Assembly (NCBI RefSeq): GCF_001613345.1
Contig: NZ_BDCE01000017.1
Coordinates: 1 to 64,000 of the forward strand
Origin: Nocardia uniformis NBRC 13702
Lineage (GTDB): Bacteria > Actinomycetota > Actinomycetes > Mycobacteriales > Mycobacteriaceae
Direction of reading: 5' to 3'
Length of the DNA stretch: 64,000 bases
Of the stretch, positions 1-9,614 are shown piece after piece; positions within the stretch are counted from its first letter, which is position 1, and the number at the start of each line of letters is the position of its first letter. Both the position numbers and the translations under genes were made by a program. The notes below the pieces were generated by a model, which was given only the letters and a program-made list of their open reading frames with translations, ran no database searches and was not told the origin of the DNA.

Positions 1-1
1 C

Positions 2-3000
2 GCACCCGCGCCGAAGCCGGCCGCGTCCGCGCCGAAGAGGTCCGCTCCCGCCGCACCCGCTCCGGCTCCGGCCCCGGCGCAGGTGCGTGCCCCGCAGACC
101 ACTCCGGCCCCGGCCTCCAACGCGAGCCCCACCTCCGGTGCGCCGAAGGTCGCCGCCGAGCAGGAGACCAAGGTGCTGCGCGGTCCGGCCGCCGCCGTCG
201 TCAAGAACATGTCGACGTCGCTGACCATCCCGACCGCCACCAGTGTGCGGGCCTTCCCCGCCAAGTTGATGATCGACAACCGTCTGGTCATCAACAACCA
301 TCTCGCGCGTACCCGCGGTGGCAAGATCTCCTTCACCCACCTGCTCGGTTACGCCATCGTGCAGGGCATCAAGGCCTTCCCGAATATGAACCGGCACTTC
401 GCCGAGATCGACGGAAAGCCGAACGCGGTCACCCCGCCGCACACCAATCTCGGACTAGCCATCGACCTGCCCGGTAAGGATGGCAATCGTTCACTGGTGG
501 TCGCGGCCATCAAGAACACCGAGGATATGACCTTCGCGCAGTTCCACACCGCGTACGAGGACATCGTTCGGCGGGCCCGCGTCGGCAAGCTCACCGCCGA
601 CGATTTCAGCGGTGTCACCATTTCGTTGACCAACCCCGGCACCATCGGCACCAATCACTCGGTGCCGCGCCTCATGCAGGGGCAGGGCGCGATCATCGGA
701 GCGGGTGCCATGGAGTACCCGGCCGAGTTCCAGGGCATGGGTGATGAGCAGCTGGCCGACATCGGCATCGGCAAGCTCATGACGCTGACCTCCACCTACG
801 ACCACCGCATCATTCAGGGCGCGGAGTCCGGTGACTTCCTGCGGACCGTACACAACCTGCTGATCTCCGATGAGTTCTACGACGAGATCTTCCACGGCAT
901 GGGTGTGCCGTACGAGCCGGTGCGCTGGCGCAAGGACATCAAGGAACGCGGTATCGACAAGTCGACCCGCGTCCAGGAGATGATCGCCGCGTACCGCAAC
1001 CGCGGTCACCTGATGGCCGATACCGACCCGCTGCGGTTGGTGCACGACAAGTTCCGCTCCCATCCCGACCTGGATGTGACGCAGCACGGCCTGACCCTGT
1101 GGGATCTCGATCGCGAATTCAATGTCGCGGGCTTCCACGGCCAGGAGCGCATGAAGTTGCGCGATGTGCTGTCCATCCTGCGTGACGCCTACTGCCGCCA
1201 CGTGGGTGTCGAGTACACCCACATTCTGGATCCCGAACAGCTGGAATGGATTCAGGAGCGCGTCGAGCAGAAGCACGAGAAGCCCTCGGTCGCCGAGCAG
1301 AAGTACATTATGTCGCGGTTGAACGCGGCCGAGGCGTTCGAAACCTTCCTCGCCACCAAATACGTTGGGCAGAAGCGCTTCTCGCTGGAAGGTGCCGAAG
1401 CCGTCATTCCGATGATGGATGGTGTCATCGACCAGTGCGCCGAGTACGCCCTCGATGAGGTCGTCATCGGTATGCCGCACCGCGGCCGCCTCAATGTCCT
1501 CGCCAATATCGTCGGCAAGCCGTACTCGAAGATCTTCACCGAGTTCGAAGGCAATATGAACCCGGCCGCCACCCACGGCTCGGGCGATGTGAAGTACCAC
1601 CTGGGTGCGCGCGGCACCTACATCCAGATGTTCGGCGAGAACGACATCGAGGTGTCGCTGACCGCCAACCCGTCGCATCTGGAAGCCGTCGACCCGGTCC
1701 TCGAAGGTCTGGTTCGCGCCAAGCAGGACCTGCTCACCAAGGAAGATCTGGTCACCCAGGGCGAAGAGGCGCGCAGCTTCTCCGTCGTGCCGATGATGCT
1801 GCACGGCGACGCGGCGTTCGCGGGCCAGGGTGTGGTCGCCGAGACCCTGAACCTGTCGGGCCTGCGTGGCTACCGCACCGGTGGCACCGTGCACATCGTG
1901 GTGAACAACCAGATCGGCTTCACCACCTCGCCGGAGTACTCGCGCTCCACCGAATACTCCACCGATATCGCGAAGTTCATCGGTGCGCCGATCTTCCACG
2001 TGAACGGCGACGATCCCGAAGCCTGTGTGTGGGTGGCCAAGCTGGCCGTCGACTACCGCCAGAAGTTCCAGCGCGATGTCGTCATCGACCTGATCTGCTA
2101 CCGCCGTCGCGGCCACAACGAGGGCGACGACCCCTCGATGACGCAGCCGCACATGTACGACGTCATCGACACCAAGCGCTCGGTGCGCAAGACCTACACC
2201 GAGAGCCTGATCGGTCGTGGCGATATCTCCATGAAGGAGGCCGAGGACGCACTGCGCGACTACCAAGGCCAGCTGGAGCGGATCTTCAATGAGGTTCGCG
2301 AACTGGAGAAGTACCGGCCGGAGAAGTCGGAGTCCGTCGAGGACGAGCAGCAGATGCCCGCGAATATGGTTACGGCCGTGGACAAGTCGGTGCTGCAGCG
2401 GATCGGCGACGCGTTCGTGAACGTGCCCGAGGGCTTCAGTGTGCATCCGCGCGTCAAGCCGGTGCTCGAGCGTCGTCGGGAGATGGCGTACGAGGGCAAG
2501 ATCGACTGGGCGTTCGCGGAACTGCTGGCCTTCGGCACGCTGATCGATCAGGGGCACGCGGTGCGCCTGACCGGTCAGGATTCCCGTCGCGGCACCTTCA
2601 CCCAGCGGCATTCGGTGATCATCGACCGTAAGAGCGGTGGCGAGTACACCCCGCTGCACAACATCGGTTCCGAGAAGGCCGGCTGGTTCGCGGTGCACGA
2701 TTCGGCGCTGTCCGAATTCGCCGCTGTCGGTTTCGAATACGGCTACTCGCTGGGCAACCCGGACGCACTCGTGCTGTGGGAGGCGCAGTTCGGTGACTTC
2801 GTCAATGGCGCGCAGACCATTATCGACGAGTTCATCTCCTCCGGTGAGGCCAAGTGGGGTCAGCTGTCGGAGGTCGTGCTGCTGCTACCGCACGGTCACG
2901 AGGGCCAGGGTCCCGACCACACCTCGGGTCGGATCGAGCGGTTCCTGCAGCTGTGCGCCGAGGGTTCGATGACGGTGGCGGTTCCGTCGACGCCGTCGAA

Positions 3001-3553
3001 CTACTTCCACCTGCTGCGTCGGCACGCCCTGGACGGCATCCGCCGCCCGCTGGTGGTCTTCACGCCGAAGTCCATGCTGCGCAATAAGGCTGTGATCTCC
3101 GATGTCGAGGACTTCACCGACAACAAGTTCCGCAGCGTGCTCGAGGAACCCACCTATGAGAGCGGCGACGGCGATCGGTCGAAGGTCAAGCGCGTCCTGC
3201 TGACCTCCGGCAAGATCTACTACGAGTTGGTCGCGGAGAAGAACAAGAACAACCGCGACGATGTCGCCGTCGTGCGCGTCGAGCAGCTGTACCCGATCCC
3301 GAAGTTCCGCCTCAACGAGTCGCTCGAGGGCTACGCCAACGCCACCGACCTCGTATGGGTTCAGGAGGAGCCCGCCAACCAGGGCGCCTGGCCGTTCTTC
3401 GGCCTGAACCTCCCGGAGATCCTCCCGGCTCGCTTCGGCAAGCTGCGCCGGATCTCCCGCCGCGCCATGTCGGCCCCGTCCTCGGGTTCGTCGAAGGTGC
3501 ACGCGGTGGAGCAGCAGGAGATCATTACCGAGGCGTTCGCACCGACCGCCTAG
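2..3553 (+). CDS. kgd: Multifunctional 2-oxoglutarate metabolism enzyme Kgd, 5' truncated by window edge
   Basis: Fusion of an E2-type succinyltransferase domain to a thiamine-diphosphate 2-oxoglutarate decarboxylase/dehydrogenase, the mycobacterial-type SucA. It acts in the cytosol at the 2-oxoglutarate node of the TCA cycle. The reading frame is open from base 2; 1183 residues are present against about 1230 in the family, so only the N-terminus is missing. The first residues are an Ala/Pro-rich linker. The E2 acyltransferase motif DHRIIQGA is near 802, the E1 substrate motif PHRGRLN near 1475, and the ThDP/Mg region GDDPEA near 2006 followed by [16 protein letters not shown]. Known: this family is regulated by the FHA protein GarA and by acetyl-CoA. 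Its stop overlaps the start of the next gene. Confidence 0.97.
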   Translation, partial: APAPKPAASAPKRSAPAAPAPAPAPAQVRAPQTTPAPASNASPTSGAPKVAAEQETKVLRGPAAAVVKNMSTSLTIPTATSVRAFPAKLMIDNRLVINNHLARTRGGKISFTHLLGYAIVQGIKAFPNMNRHFAEIDGKPNAVTPPHTNLGLAIDLPGKDGNRSLVVAAIKNTEDMTFAQFHTAYEDIVRRARVGKLTADDFSGVTISLTNPGTIGTNHSVPRLMQGQGAIIGAGAMEYPAEFQGMGDEQLADIGIGKLMTLTSTYDHRIIQGAESGDFLRTVHNLLISDEFYDEIFHGMGVPYEPVRWRKDIKERGIDKSTRVQEMIAAYRNRGHLMADTDPLRLVHDKFRSHPDLDVTQHGLTLWDLDREFNVAGFHGQERMKLRDVLSILRDAYCRHVGVEYTHILDPEQLEWIQERVEQKHEKPSVAEQKYIMSRLNAAEAFETFLATKYVGQKRFSLEGAEAVIPMMDGVIDQCAEYALDEVVIGMPHRGRLNVLANIVGKPYSKIFTEFEGNMNPAATHGSGDVKYHLGARGTYIQMFGENDIEVSLTANPSHLEAVDPVLEGLVRAKQDLLTKEDLVTQGEEARSFSVVPMMLHGDAAFAGQGVVAETLNLSGLRGYRTGGTVHIVVNNQIGFTTSPEYSRSTEYSTDIAKFIGAPIFHVNGDDPEACVWVAKLAVDYRQKFQRDVVIDLICYRRRGHNEGDDPSMTQPHMYDVIDTKRSVRKTYTESLIGRGDISMKEAEDALRDYQGQLERIFNEVRELEKYRPEKSESVEDEQQMPANMVTAVDKSVLQRIGDAFVNVPEGFSVHPRVKPVLERRREMAYEGKIDWAFAELLAFGTLIDQGHAVRLTGQDSRRGTFTQRHSVIIDRKSGGEYTPLHNIGSEKAGWFAVHDSALSEFAAVGFEYGYSLGNPDALVLWEAQFGDFVNGAQTIIDEFISSGEAKWGQLSEVVLLLPHGHEGQGPDHTSGRIERFLQLCAEGSMTVAVPSTPSNYFHLLRRHALDGIRRPLVVFTPKSMLRNKAVISDVEDFTDNKFRSVLEEPTYESGDGDRSKVKRVLLTSGKIYYELVAEKNKNNRDDVAVVRVEQLYPIPKFRLNESLEGYANATDLVWVQEEPANQGAWPFFGLNLPEILPARFGKLRRISRRAMSAPSSGSSKVHAVEQQEIITEAFAPTA

Positions 3554-4266
3554 TGAAACCCCTACTACTGCGCCGGGTCGAATTCGCTCCCACCAAGCGA
3601 TTCGACCCGGCGTCGTGGTATCTGGGGGTCGGACCGATCGCCGAAGTGTGTTCGCGCGGACTAGATTTCAAGTTCCCCATTACGGTGATCGTCGGCGAGA
3701 ACGGCGTCGGAAAATCCACCCTCGTAGAGGCTGTTGCCGACAGTTGGACGGCGGCTATGCACGGCGCGGACCACATGTGGTCCCCCGGCGGCACCTCCGG
3801 TGACAGCGATCTCGGCTATCACCTCCGCTGCGATGGCGTCCTCCCCCGCCCCACCAATGGCGGCTTCCTCCGCGCCGAATCCATGGTCAATATGTTCGAA
3901 GTCGCGGACGAGGGGCGAGTACGCGACGCCGACCAACGCTGGACCGCCCTCTCACACGGCCAATCCTTCCTGCACTACATTGCGGAACGCCCAGTGGGCC
4001 AAGGCCTCTGGATCCTCGACGAACCCGAAGCTGCCCTCTCTTTCCAATCCTGCCTGGCCCTGGTCGGCGTCCTCATGGACCTGGCCACCGAAGGCTCCCA
4101 GGTAATCGTCGCCACCCACTCCCCCATCCTCGCCGCCTGCCCCGATGCCGACATCCTCGAATTCACCGACACCGGGATAGAACCCCGCCGCTGGGAAGAA
4201 CTCGATATGGTCCGCAACTGGCGCACCTTCCTCGACTCCCCGGACCGCTACCTCCGCCACCTCTGA
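3553..4266 (+). CDS. AAA family ATPase (ABC/SMC-like P-loop), coupled to kgd
   Basis: 237-residue stand-alone ABC-type ATPase. Walker A GENGVGKST is at residues 48-56, a signature-like LSHGQ at 133-137, Walker B LWILDEP at 152-158 and the switch His in VIVATHSP at 189. There is no membrane segment and no permease nearby, so it is not a simple transporter subunit. It belongs to the small AAA_21-like ATPases whose substrate is unknown. I chose GTG at 3553, which overlaps the kgd TAG by one base (TAGTG). A longer reading upstream would lie wholly inside kgd. This makes translational coupling to kgd likely, but no function in 2-oxoglutarate metabolism follows from that alone. Confidence 0.85.
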   Translation: MKPLLLRRVEFAPTKRFDPASWYLGVGPIAEVCSRGLDFKFPITVIVGENGVGKSTLVEAVADSWTAAMHGADHMWSPGGTSGDSDLGYHLRCDGVLPRPTNGGFLRAESMVNMFEVADEGRVRDADQRWTALSHGQSFLHYIAERPVGQGLWILDEPEAALSFQSCLALVGVLMDLATEGSQVIVATHSPILAACPDADILEFTDTGIEPRRWEELDMVRNWRTFLDSPDRYLRHL

Positions 4267-4306
4267 ACACCCGCCCGGCCACCGTGAACACTGCGATAGT
4301 GATTCC

Positions 4307-4405
4307 ATGCGCCACATCCGTCCTGCCCTCGACAGCCTGACCGCAAGGCTCGCCGCATTGGACCGCGTCCAGCGCTACCGCCGCGCCCTCCAGCCCGAAA
4401 GATGA
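4307..4405 (+). CDS. Possible 32-aa basic peptide
   Basis: Short frame starting at ATG 4307 and ending in TGA at 4403-4405, right before a perfect hairpin. The product is Arg/Leu-rich and helical (RLAALDRVQRYRRALQ). The upstream sequence has no clear Shine-Dalgarno site. It may be real and the last gene of the kgd transcript, or chance. Low confidence. Confidence 0.25.
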   Translation: MRHIRPALDSLTARLAALDRVQRYRRALQPER

Positions 4406-4438
4406 ACCGCCCGCCGGGTTTACCACCCGGCGGGCGGT
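4406..4438. terminator. Perfect hairpin between convergent genes
   Basis: Fourteen-base-pair perfect inverted repeat: arm 4406-4419 (ACCGCCCGCCGGGT), 5-base loop, arm 4425-4438. There is no U tract, as is usual in actinobacteria. It sits between the plus-strand kgd/ATPase unit and the minus-strand small gene ending at 4460, so it can serve both. Confidence 0.8.
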
Positions 4439-4459
4439 CACATCAGCACGATGGAGCGG

Positions 4460-4585
4460 TCAGGACTCGGACTCCCTGGCCTCCGCCTCGGCCGGGGTGG
4501 TCGGGCTCTGGATATTCCAGGCCGCCATCATGGCCGCCATACCCTCGGCAGCATTGTCCTGCGTCACGGCTTCGTTCTCCGACAT
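4460..4585 (-). CDS. Small acidic protein of 41 aa, family not recognised
   Basis: Read on the minus strand from ATG at 4585 to TGA at 4460. A good ribosome site (AGAGGA) lies 7 bases before the start. The product begins MSENEAVTQD, has a short Met/Ala-rich helix with one Trp (GMAAMMAAWNIQ, residues 15-26) and ends in an acidic tail (AEAEARESES). It has no Cys, signal peptide or membrane segment. The strong ribosome site, GC-rich third positions and a bidirectional hairpin just beyond its stop argue that it is a real gene. It is too short for default gene callers. Function unknown; the look is of a leader-like or partner peptide, but no RiPP maturase lies nearby. Confidence 0.6.
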   Translation of the reverse strand: MSENEAVTQDNAAEGMAAMMAAWNIQSPTTPAEAEARESES

Positions 4586-4749
4586 GCGTTGTTCCTCTGT
4601 TTGTCAGCTTCCCTAGCGAAAGTTGATGCTACCGGGGCAGTTTGGTGACAGCGCGTCAGTGAAACGCAGCGCGACATGGCATTTCGCCACTCCCGTGACC
4701 TGCTTCACAACACCTGGGCCCGACCTTGTCACCCCCACCTCCGCGTCGT

Positions 4750-4767
4750 ATATTCCACATGGAATAT
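4750..4767. promoter_or_regulatory. Probable PadR operator
   Basis: Perfect dyad ATATTCC-acat-GGAATAT, 28 bases before the PadR start and AT-rich in a GC-rich setting. PadR regulators bind such ATAT-containing dyads in the promoters of their own efflux-pump operons. The site overlaps where a -10 box would lie, which suggests autorepression. Inference from position and symmetry. Confidence 0.6.
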
Positions 4768-4795
4768 TTGGTACGGAAGAAGTGAGACCGGACAG

Positions 4796-5497
4796 ATGGC
4801 GGTGACGAGGAAACCGGCGGCCGGGGCATTGACGCCCCTGGCCATCGCGGTGCTGGCGCTACTGGAGGAGAGGCCGATGCATCCATACGAGATGTATCAG
4901 CTGCTCATGGCCCGCCGCGAGGACTACCTCGTGAAGATTCGGCCGGGCTCGCTATACCACACCGTCGATCGGCTGGCCGAGCAGCAATTGACCATTGCCG
5001 AGGGCACCGGCCGCGCCGGAAACCGCCCGGAGCGCACCATCTACCGCATTACCGATAGCGGTCGCGATGCCCTGCGCACCCGGGTCGCCGATATTCTGCG
5101 GCGACCCAACCGCGAGTACCCGATTTTCCCGGCCGCCCTGGCGGAGGCGCACAACCTGCCCCGCGAACAGGTGATCGATCTGCTGCGCGAACGCATCGCA
5201 CTGCTGGACCTGGATATCGCCGAACTCGACGCCCTGAGCGCCTGGGTACTGAACCGGCAGGTCCCGCGGCGCTACTGGATGGTCATCGACTACGGACGCG
5301 CGCAATCCCTGGCACAGGCGAACTGGCTGCGCGGCCTGGTCACCGAACTGGAGAGTGGCGAACTGGAATGGGACGAATTCGATCCGGAGACCGGGGAACG
5401 CCTACCTCTGACGAGTGAACGGCTCGGCCACGACTGGGGAGCCGCCGTCACCGAGGACATCTTCACCGCAGCGCGCCGGGACGCGTCCGTCCGATAA
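4796..5497 (+). CDS. PadR family transcriptional regulator
   Basis: 233-residue regulator. The N-terminal winged helix (about residues 12-95) shows the PadR pattern HPYEMYQLL and GSLYHTVDRL; the C-terminal helical dimerisation domain follows (RYWMVIDYGRAQ region). I chose ATG 4796, since the longer frame upstream would run across the operator-like palindrome at 4750-4767. The MFS pump starts 18 bases after its stop, so the two form an operon. The expected role is a repressor released by a small aromatic or toxic ligand that the pump exports. Confidence 0.9.
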   Translation: MAVTRKPAAGALTPLAIAVLALLEERPMHPYEMYQLLMARREDYLVKIRPGSLYHTVDRLAEQQLTIAEGTGRAGNRPERTIYRITDSGRDALRTRVADILRRPNREYPIFPAALAEAHNLPREQVIDLLRERIALLDLDIAELDALSAWVLNRQVPRRYWMVIDYGRAQSLAQANWLRGLVTELESGELEWDEFDPETGERLPLTSERLGHDWGAAVTEDIFTAARRDASVR

Positions 5498-5515
5498 TCC
5501 GAGACGAGGAAATCC

Positions 5516-6988
5516 ATGTCTACTCAACGTAATCCGTGGCTGGCGCTATACGCGCTGGTTGTCGGGTTCTTCATGATCCTGCTGGATGTGACCATCGTCG
5601 CGGTGGCCAATCCGGCGATCATGACCGACCTGCACGCCGATATCAACAAGGTCATCTGGGTGACCAGCGCCTACCTGCTCGCCTACGCGGTGCCGCTGCT
5701 GGTGACCGGTCGGCTCGGCGATCGCTTCGGCCCCAAGAACATCTACCTGATCGGCTTGGCGGTCTTCACGCTGTCCTCGCTGTGGTGCGCCATGTCCACC
5801 AGCATCGAAATGCTGATCGCGGCGCGCGCGGTCCAGGGTCTCGGCGCGTCGCTCATGACGCCGCAGACCATGGCGGTCATTACCCGTACCTTCCCGGCGG
5901 ATAAGCGCGGCGCGGCCATGGGCCTGTGGGGTGGCGTGGCCGGGCTCGCGACACTCATCGGCCCGATTCTGGGTGGCTTCCTGGTCGATACCCGCGGCTG
6001 GGAGTGGATCTTCTACATCAATGTTCCGATCGGCGTCATCGCCTTCGGGCTGGCCGTCTGGCTGGTGCCCACGCTCGAGACGAACGAGCACAAATTCGAC
6101 CTGGTGGGCGTGGCCCTCAGCGCGATCGGCATGTTCGCGCTGGTCTTCGGCATTCAGGAGGGTGGTACCCGGCATTGGGACGGCGTCACCTGGGGCCTGA
6201 TCATCGCCGGACTGGTGGTGCTGGCGCTGTTCGTGGTGAACCAGGCCCGCAATACCGGTGAGCCCCTGGTACCACTGGCCCTGTTCCGCGACCGCAATTT
6301 CGGGCTGTCGAGTCTGGCCATCGCCGCCATGGGTGCGGCGGTGACCGCCACCTTCGTACCCTTCTACTTCTATATGCAGCAGGTGCGAGAGATGTCGCCG
6401 ACGATGTCGGCACTGGTGCTGGCGCCCATGGCGGTGATGACCGGTGTGTTCGCGCCTATTATCGGCAGGCTGTCGGACAAGGTGCCGCCGCGCATCATTC
6501 CGACCATCGGCTTCGCCCTGTTCGCGGCCACCGTCTTCGGCTTCGCCGTGCTGATGACACCGGATTCGCCGATTCCGGTGTACCTGGTCATTGCCGGGCT
6601 CGCCGGTTTGGCCAATGCCTGCATCTGGGGTCCGTTGGCCGCCATCGCCACCCGCAACCTGCCGATGCGGCAGGCGGGCGCGGGCGCGGGTATCTACAAC
6701 ACCAGCCGTCAGGTGGGTGCGGTCCTCGGTTCGGCCGCCGTCGCCGCTCTGCTGTCGGCGCGGATCGCGGCGCAGCAGCTGCCGAGCGGTCCGATCGGTG
6801 AGGGCGGCGTGGGTATGGGCACAATGCCGCCGGAGGTCATGGACAGAATGAGCACCGCGCTGAGCGAGTCCATGTATCTGCCCGCCTGCATTCTGCTGAT
6901 CGGCGTGGTCGCCTCGGCGCTGTTCATCGGGCAGCCCGCGGCGGATAAGCCGAAACCCGAACCGGCCAAGGCGGATATCGCCGGCTGA
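5516..6988 (+). CDS. MFS drug exporter, DHA2 (14-TM, EmrB/QacA) type
   Basis: 490-residue inner-membrane proton antiporter. Motif A appears as GRLGDRFGPKN in the first intracellular loop, followed by the typical GPILGGFLVDTRGWEWIFYI stretch of helix 5/6 in DHA2 pumps. About 14 hydrophobic segments can be counted. The start is ATG 5516 with GAGGAAAT just upstream. It lies in an operon with the PadR gene, the usual arrangement for an inducible multidrug pump. The substrate cannot be read from the sequence. Confidence 0.93.
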   Translation: MSTQRNPWLALYALVVGFFMILLDVTIVAVANPAIMTDLHADINKVIWVTSAYLLAYAVPLLVTGRLGDRFGPKNIYLIGLAVFTLSSLWCAMSTSIEMLIAARAVQGLGASLMTPQTMAVITRTFPADKRGAAMGLWGGVAGLATLIGPILGGFLVDTRGWEWIFYINVPIGVIAFGLAVWLVPTLETNEHKFDLVGVALSAIGMFALVFGIQEGGTRHWDGVTWGLIIAGLVVLALFVVNQARNTGEPLVPLALFRDRNFGLSSLAIAAMGAAVTATFVPFYFYMQQVREMSPTMSALVLAPMAVMTGVFAPIIGRLSDKVPPRIIPTIGFALFAATVFGFAVLMTPDSPIPVYLVIAGLAGLANACIWGPLAAIATRNLPMRQAGAGAGIYNTSRQVGAVLGSAAVAALLSARIAAQQLPSGPIGEGGVGMGTMPPEVMDRMSTALSESMYLPACILLIGVVASALFIGQPAADKPKPEPAKADIAG

Positions 6989-7003
6989 GACCCCGGACAA
7001 GAT

Positions 7004-7039
7004 GTGGATTCCGGCCAAAAGCACGCCGGAATGACGGGG
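7004..7039. repeat. Dispersed palindromic repeat, single half-element
   Basis: One half of the window's recurrent element (GTGGATTCCGGCCAAAAGCA then CGCCGGAATGAC). It lies 15 bases after the MFS stop, between convergent genes. The half folds on itself (ATTCCGGC with GCCGGAAT). Confidence 0.85.
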
Positions 7040-7061
7040 TGCGACACCCACATGACGTGAT

Positions 7062-7089
7062 GCCCGCCCGGAACGCTTCCCGGGCGGGC
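7062..7089. terminator. Hairpin between convergent MFS and Uma2 genes
   Basis: Ten-base-pair perfect stem: 7062-7071 (GCCCGCCCGG) with 7080-7089, 8-base loop, no U tract. It is placed 10 bases after the Uma2 stop and can end transcripts from both sides. Confidence 0.65.
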
Positions 7090-7098
7090 GATTTCAGC

Positions 7099-7734
7099 TC
7101 AGTGGTGGCTGCCGCCCAGCAGCAGTCCGGTGAGCCGATGCCAGTCGATACGGATCTCGATCGGCATCTCCACCAGGGTGGATTCGATATCGGCCCGGAT
7201 CCGGCGGTGCATCCGGTACTGGCGCAATACCAGCAGGTGAATATCGATGCAGGCGACGCGCTCACCGTCCATATGCACCAGCCAGTACCAGGGGATGCCC
7301 GCCAGGGCGTATTCCGCGGTCTTATCGGCGGTATCGACCCGTTCGGTGGTCGGCGACACCACCTCCACCGCGATCTTGACGCGCGAGGCGGGCATCGGGC
7401 CGTGGTCGTTCGGCTCACCGCAGAACATCGTCACATCGGGGCGGCGCAGCGTAGTACGCGGCGTATCCCACAGCAGCACATCGAGATCGGTGGCCACGAA
7501 CAGCCAACCGTCGTTGTAGCGGTTCATATGTTTCTCGGCGGCGGTCTCCAGCATGGACGACAGCCGCCGCCCGGCATTGCGATGCGCGACGGTCGGAATG
7601 TCCGCCCGCACCGCATCACCGTTCACCACCTCGACGAGTTGGCGAAAGTTGCGGGGCAACCTCTTCCAGATATCGAGGGTGATCGGTTCGGGCTGCAGGT
7701 TTTCCGCCCTAGCCCACTCCATAACTCCGGTCAT
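7099..7734 (-). CDS. Uma2 family (DUF820) endonuclease-like protein
   Basis: 211-residue protein of the PD-(D/E)XK nuclease superfamily. The visible core is RRPDVTMF (Asp100), IAVEVVSP (Glu124) and DTADKTAEY (Lys138), followed by the family's GIPWYWLVHMDG strand. Such genes are abundant in Nocardia and Streptomyces and have no proven substrate. The start is ATG 7734 with GAGGAG 5 bases upstream on the minus strand. It is an isolated gene with no toxin, methylase or transposase beside it. Confidence 0.88.
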   Translation of the reverse strand: MTGVMEWARAENLQPEPITLDIWKRLPRNFRQLVEVVNGDAVRADIPTVAHRNAGRRLSSMLETAAEKHMNRYNDGWLFVATDLDVLLWDTPRTTLRRPDVTMFCGEPNDHGPMPASRVKIAVEVVSPTTERVDTADKTAEYALAGIPWYWLVHMDGERVACIDIHLLVLRQYRMHRRIRADIESTLVEMPIEIRIDWHRLTGLLLGGSHH

Positions 7735-7845
7735 GCACGCTCCTCGGATGGGCGTTGACGGCCGGAAGAGATACTAGGCCGGATACCGCGTCGAAGAACC
7801 GGTAGTTCGGTACGGCGTGCCGTATGTCCGGAACCGGGTGCCGAA

Positions 7846-9570
7846 TCACCCCACCCGGACCGTGACGGATGGATAGCCGGTTGCGCCGTCCGGCACCACA
7901 TCCCGGCGTTCGGCGGTCTGCGTGGCGCCGGTGCCGTCGGTGGCGCGAGCGGTAATGGTGTGTTCGCCAGCGGTCGCGTCCCAGTCGAGCACCCACTGCC
8001 GCCAAGAGTCCACCGTGGGTTCGGCGGCGAGCCGGGCGGGCTGCCACTCACCGCTGTCGATACGCACCTCGACGCCGCGAATACCGCGATGCTGCGCCCA
8101 GGCGACGCCCGCGACGGCGATCCGGCCCGTCTCGAGGCGGGCCCGCTGCCGGGGTGTGTCGATGCGGGTTCCGGTCTTGATCGGGCCGTATTCGGACCAG
8201 CCGCGCTTGGTCCAATACGCCTGGGCGCGATCGAATCTCGTGATCTCGAGCTCGGTCACCCACTTGGTGGCGGAGACGTATCCGTAGAGTCCGGGCACCA
8301 CCAGCCGCGCGGGATAGCCGTGCCGAACCGGCAGTGGTTCGCCGTTCATACCGACCGCCAGCATGGCGTCGCGACCATCGGTGAGGACCGCCAGCGGGCT
8401 GCCCGCCGTCCAACCGTCCCTACTGCGCGAAAGCACCATATCGGCATCGGGATGCGGTCCGGCCTCGGCGAGCAATTCATCCAGGCGGTAGCCCAGCCAG
8501 CGGGCATTGCCGATGAGGTCCCCGCCGATCGGATTCGAGACGCAGGCGAGGGTGATGAGCCGCTCGATGGCGGGGCGCGCCGCGAGATCGGCGTAGGTCA
8601 ACCGGACTTCGCGATCGACCATGCCGTGAATCCGCAGTGACCATTCCTCCTTGCTCACCTGCGGCAGCACCAGCGCGGTGTCGATCCGGTAGAAGTTCGT
8701 GTTCGGGGTGAGGTACGAGGCCAGCCCGGGGATTCGCAGTTCGGTACCGGGTTCCACCTCGGCGACCGGCCCGCTCGGTGGCGGTAGTCGCACTTCCGCC
8801 CGCTCCCCCGAGACATCGCGCGCCTGCGCGCCCAGCCACCGGCCGACCAATCCCGCACCGACGGCCACCGCACCGACGGTGCCTATCGCTCGCACCACTC
8901 GGCGACGGTCGAACCGAGAATCCCCCTCCGACGCGCTCGCCGAACTCGCCGTGGCGGTGCCGCCATCCGCTGCCGAACCACCCCCTTCGTCATTCCGGCG
9001 TGCCCCTTCGTCATTCCGGCGTGCTTTTGGCCGGAATCCACCACCTCGCAGTAGTGGATCCCGGCCAAACGTATGCCGGAATGACGGGGACTGTACCGAC
9101 AGCGGGTCGCCCGCCCCCGTCGCGGCAACCGAGGTGGCCGGAAGCTCCTCGATACGTCGAATAAGACCGCGCAACACCATGATTCCCACCGTCGCGCCGA
9201 TCATCGACGGCAGCGCCCAGGTCCACGCGGAATGCGGCCGGGTCAGCGCGGCAATGGCCGACACCGCGCCGAACACTCCGAGCAGTACCGACCCCGCGGG
9301 CCACCGCACCCGCTCGATAAGGCCCGCGACCGCGGCCACCAGTACCGCGACCACGCCCATGATCACGTACAACAGCAGCTTGTCGCTGGTCCCGAAGGTG
9401 TCGATCACCCACTCGCGCAGCCCATCCGGGGTGCGATCGACCACCGTCGCGCCGACGGCTTGCAATGGCGCGCTATCCGCACCGATCCAGGCCGAGAGGA
9501 TTTCGGCCACACCGAGGGTCGCCCCGGCTGCCACCACTCCACTCGCTACCCGCAGTCCCCGTTCGGCCAC
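7846..9570 (-). CDS. Membrane-anchored molybdopterin-dependent oxidoreductase (sulfite oxidase family)
   Basis: 574 residues. The N-terminal half has four membrane helices (about 8-29, 64-85, 93-110, 117-137) and a fifth at 227-246 preceded by RRR. The C-terminal half is an oxidoreductase molybdopterin-binding domain with the Mo ligand Cys343 (LACVSNPIGGDL) and then a sulfite-oxidase-type dimerisation domain. It faces the cell exterior, and the natural electron acceptor is unknown. The start is a GTG at 9570. Oddity: residues about 161-197, in the linker before helix 5, are encoded by a copy of the dispersed palindromic repeat and include a short duplicated ARRNDEG unit. The frame stays open, so the gene looks intact. 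Confidence 0.9.
   Translation of the reverse strand: MAERGLRVASGVVAAGATLGVAEILSAWIGADSAPLQAVGATVVDRTPDGLREWVIDTFGTSDKLLLYVIMGVVAVLVAAVAGLIERVRWPAGSVLLGVFGAVSAIAALTRPHSAWTWALPSMIGATVGIMVLRGLIRRIEELPATSVAATGAGDPLSVQSPSFRHTFGRDPLLRGGGFRPKARRNDEGARRNDEGGGSAADGGTATASSASASEGDSRFDRRRVVRAIGTVGAVAVGAGLVGRWLGAQARDVSGERAEVRLPPPSGPVAEVEPGTELRIPGLASYLTPNTNFYRIDTALVLPQVSKEEWSLRIHGMVDREVRLTYADLAARPAIERLITLACVSNPIGGDLIGNARWLGYRLDELLAEAGPHPDADMVLSRSRDGWTAGSPLAVLTDGRDAMLAVGMNGEPLPVRHGYPARLVVPGLYGYVSATKWVTELEITRFDRAQAYWTKRGWSEYGPIKTGTRIDTPRQRARLETGRIAVAGVAWAQHRGIRGVEVRIDSGEWQPARLAAEPTVDSWRQWVLDWDATAGEHTITARATDGTGATQTAERRDVVPDGATGYPSVTVRVG
8983..9088. repeat. Palindromic repeat copy inside a coding region
   Basis: Full two-half copy (9011-9085) of the dispersed element, with an added 20-base tandem duplication of its left edge (8983-9003 against 9003-9023). 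It lies wholly inside the molybdopterin oxidoreductase gene and is translated in frame there. All other copies seen are intergenic. Confidence 0.9.
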
Positions 9571-9614
9571 GACTTCGACCCTACTGCGCAGTTCAGCCGG
9601 TATGGACGCGCCAG

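Noticed and set aside
491..2698. 735-codon open frame antisense to kgd
   Set aside because: It mirrors the GC-rich third positions of kgd; the kgd frame has clear domains and this one has none.
5546..7051. 501-codon antisense frame over the MFS gene
   Set aside because: Shadow of a high-GC coding region, rich in His/Gln/Arg with no domain.
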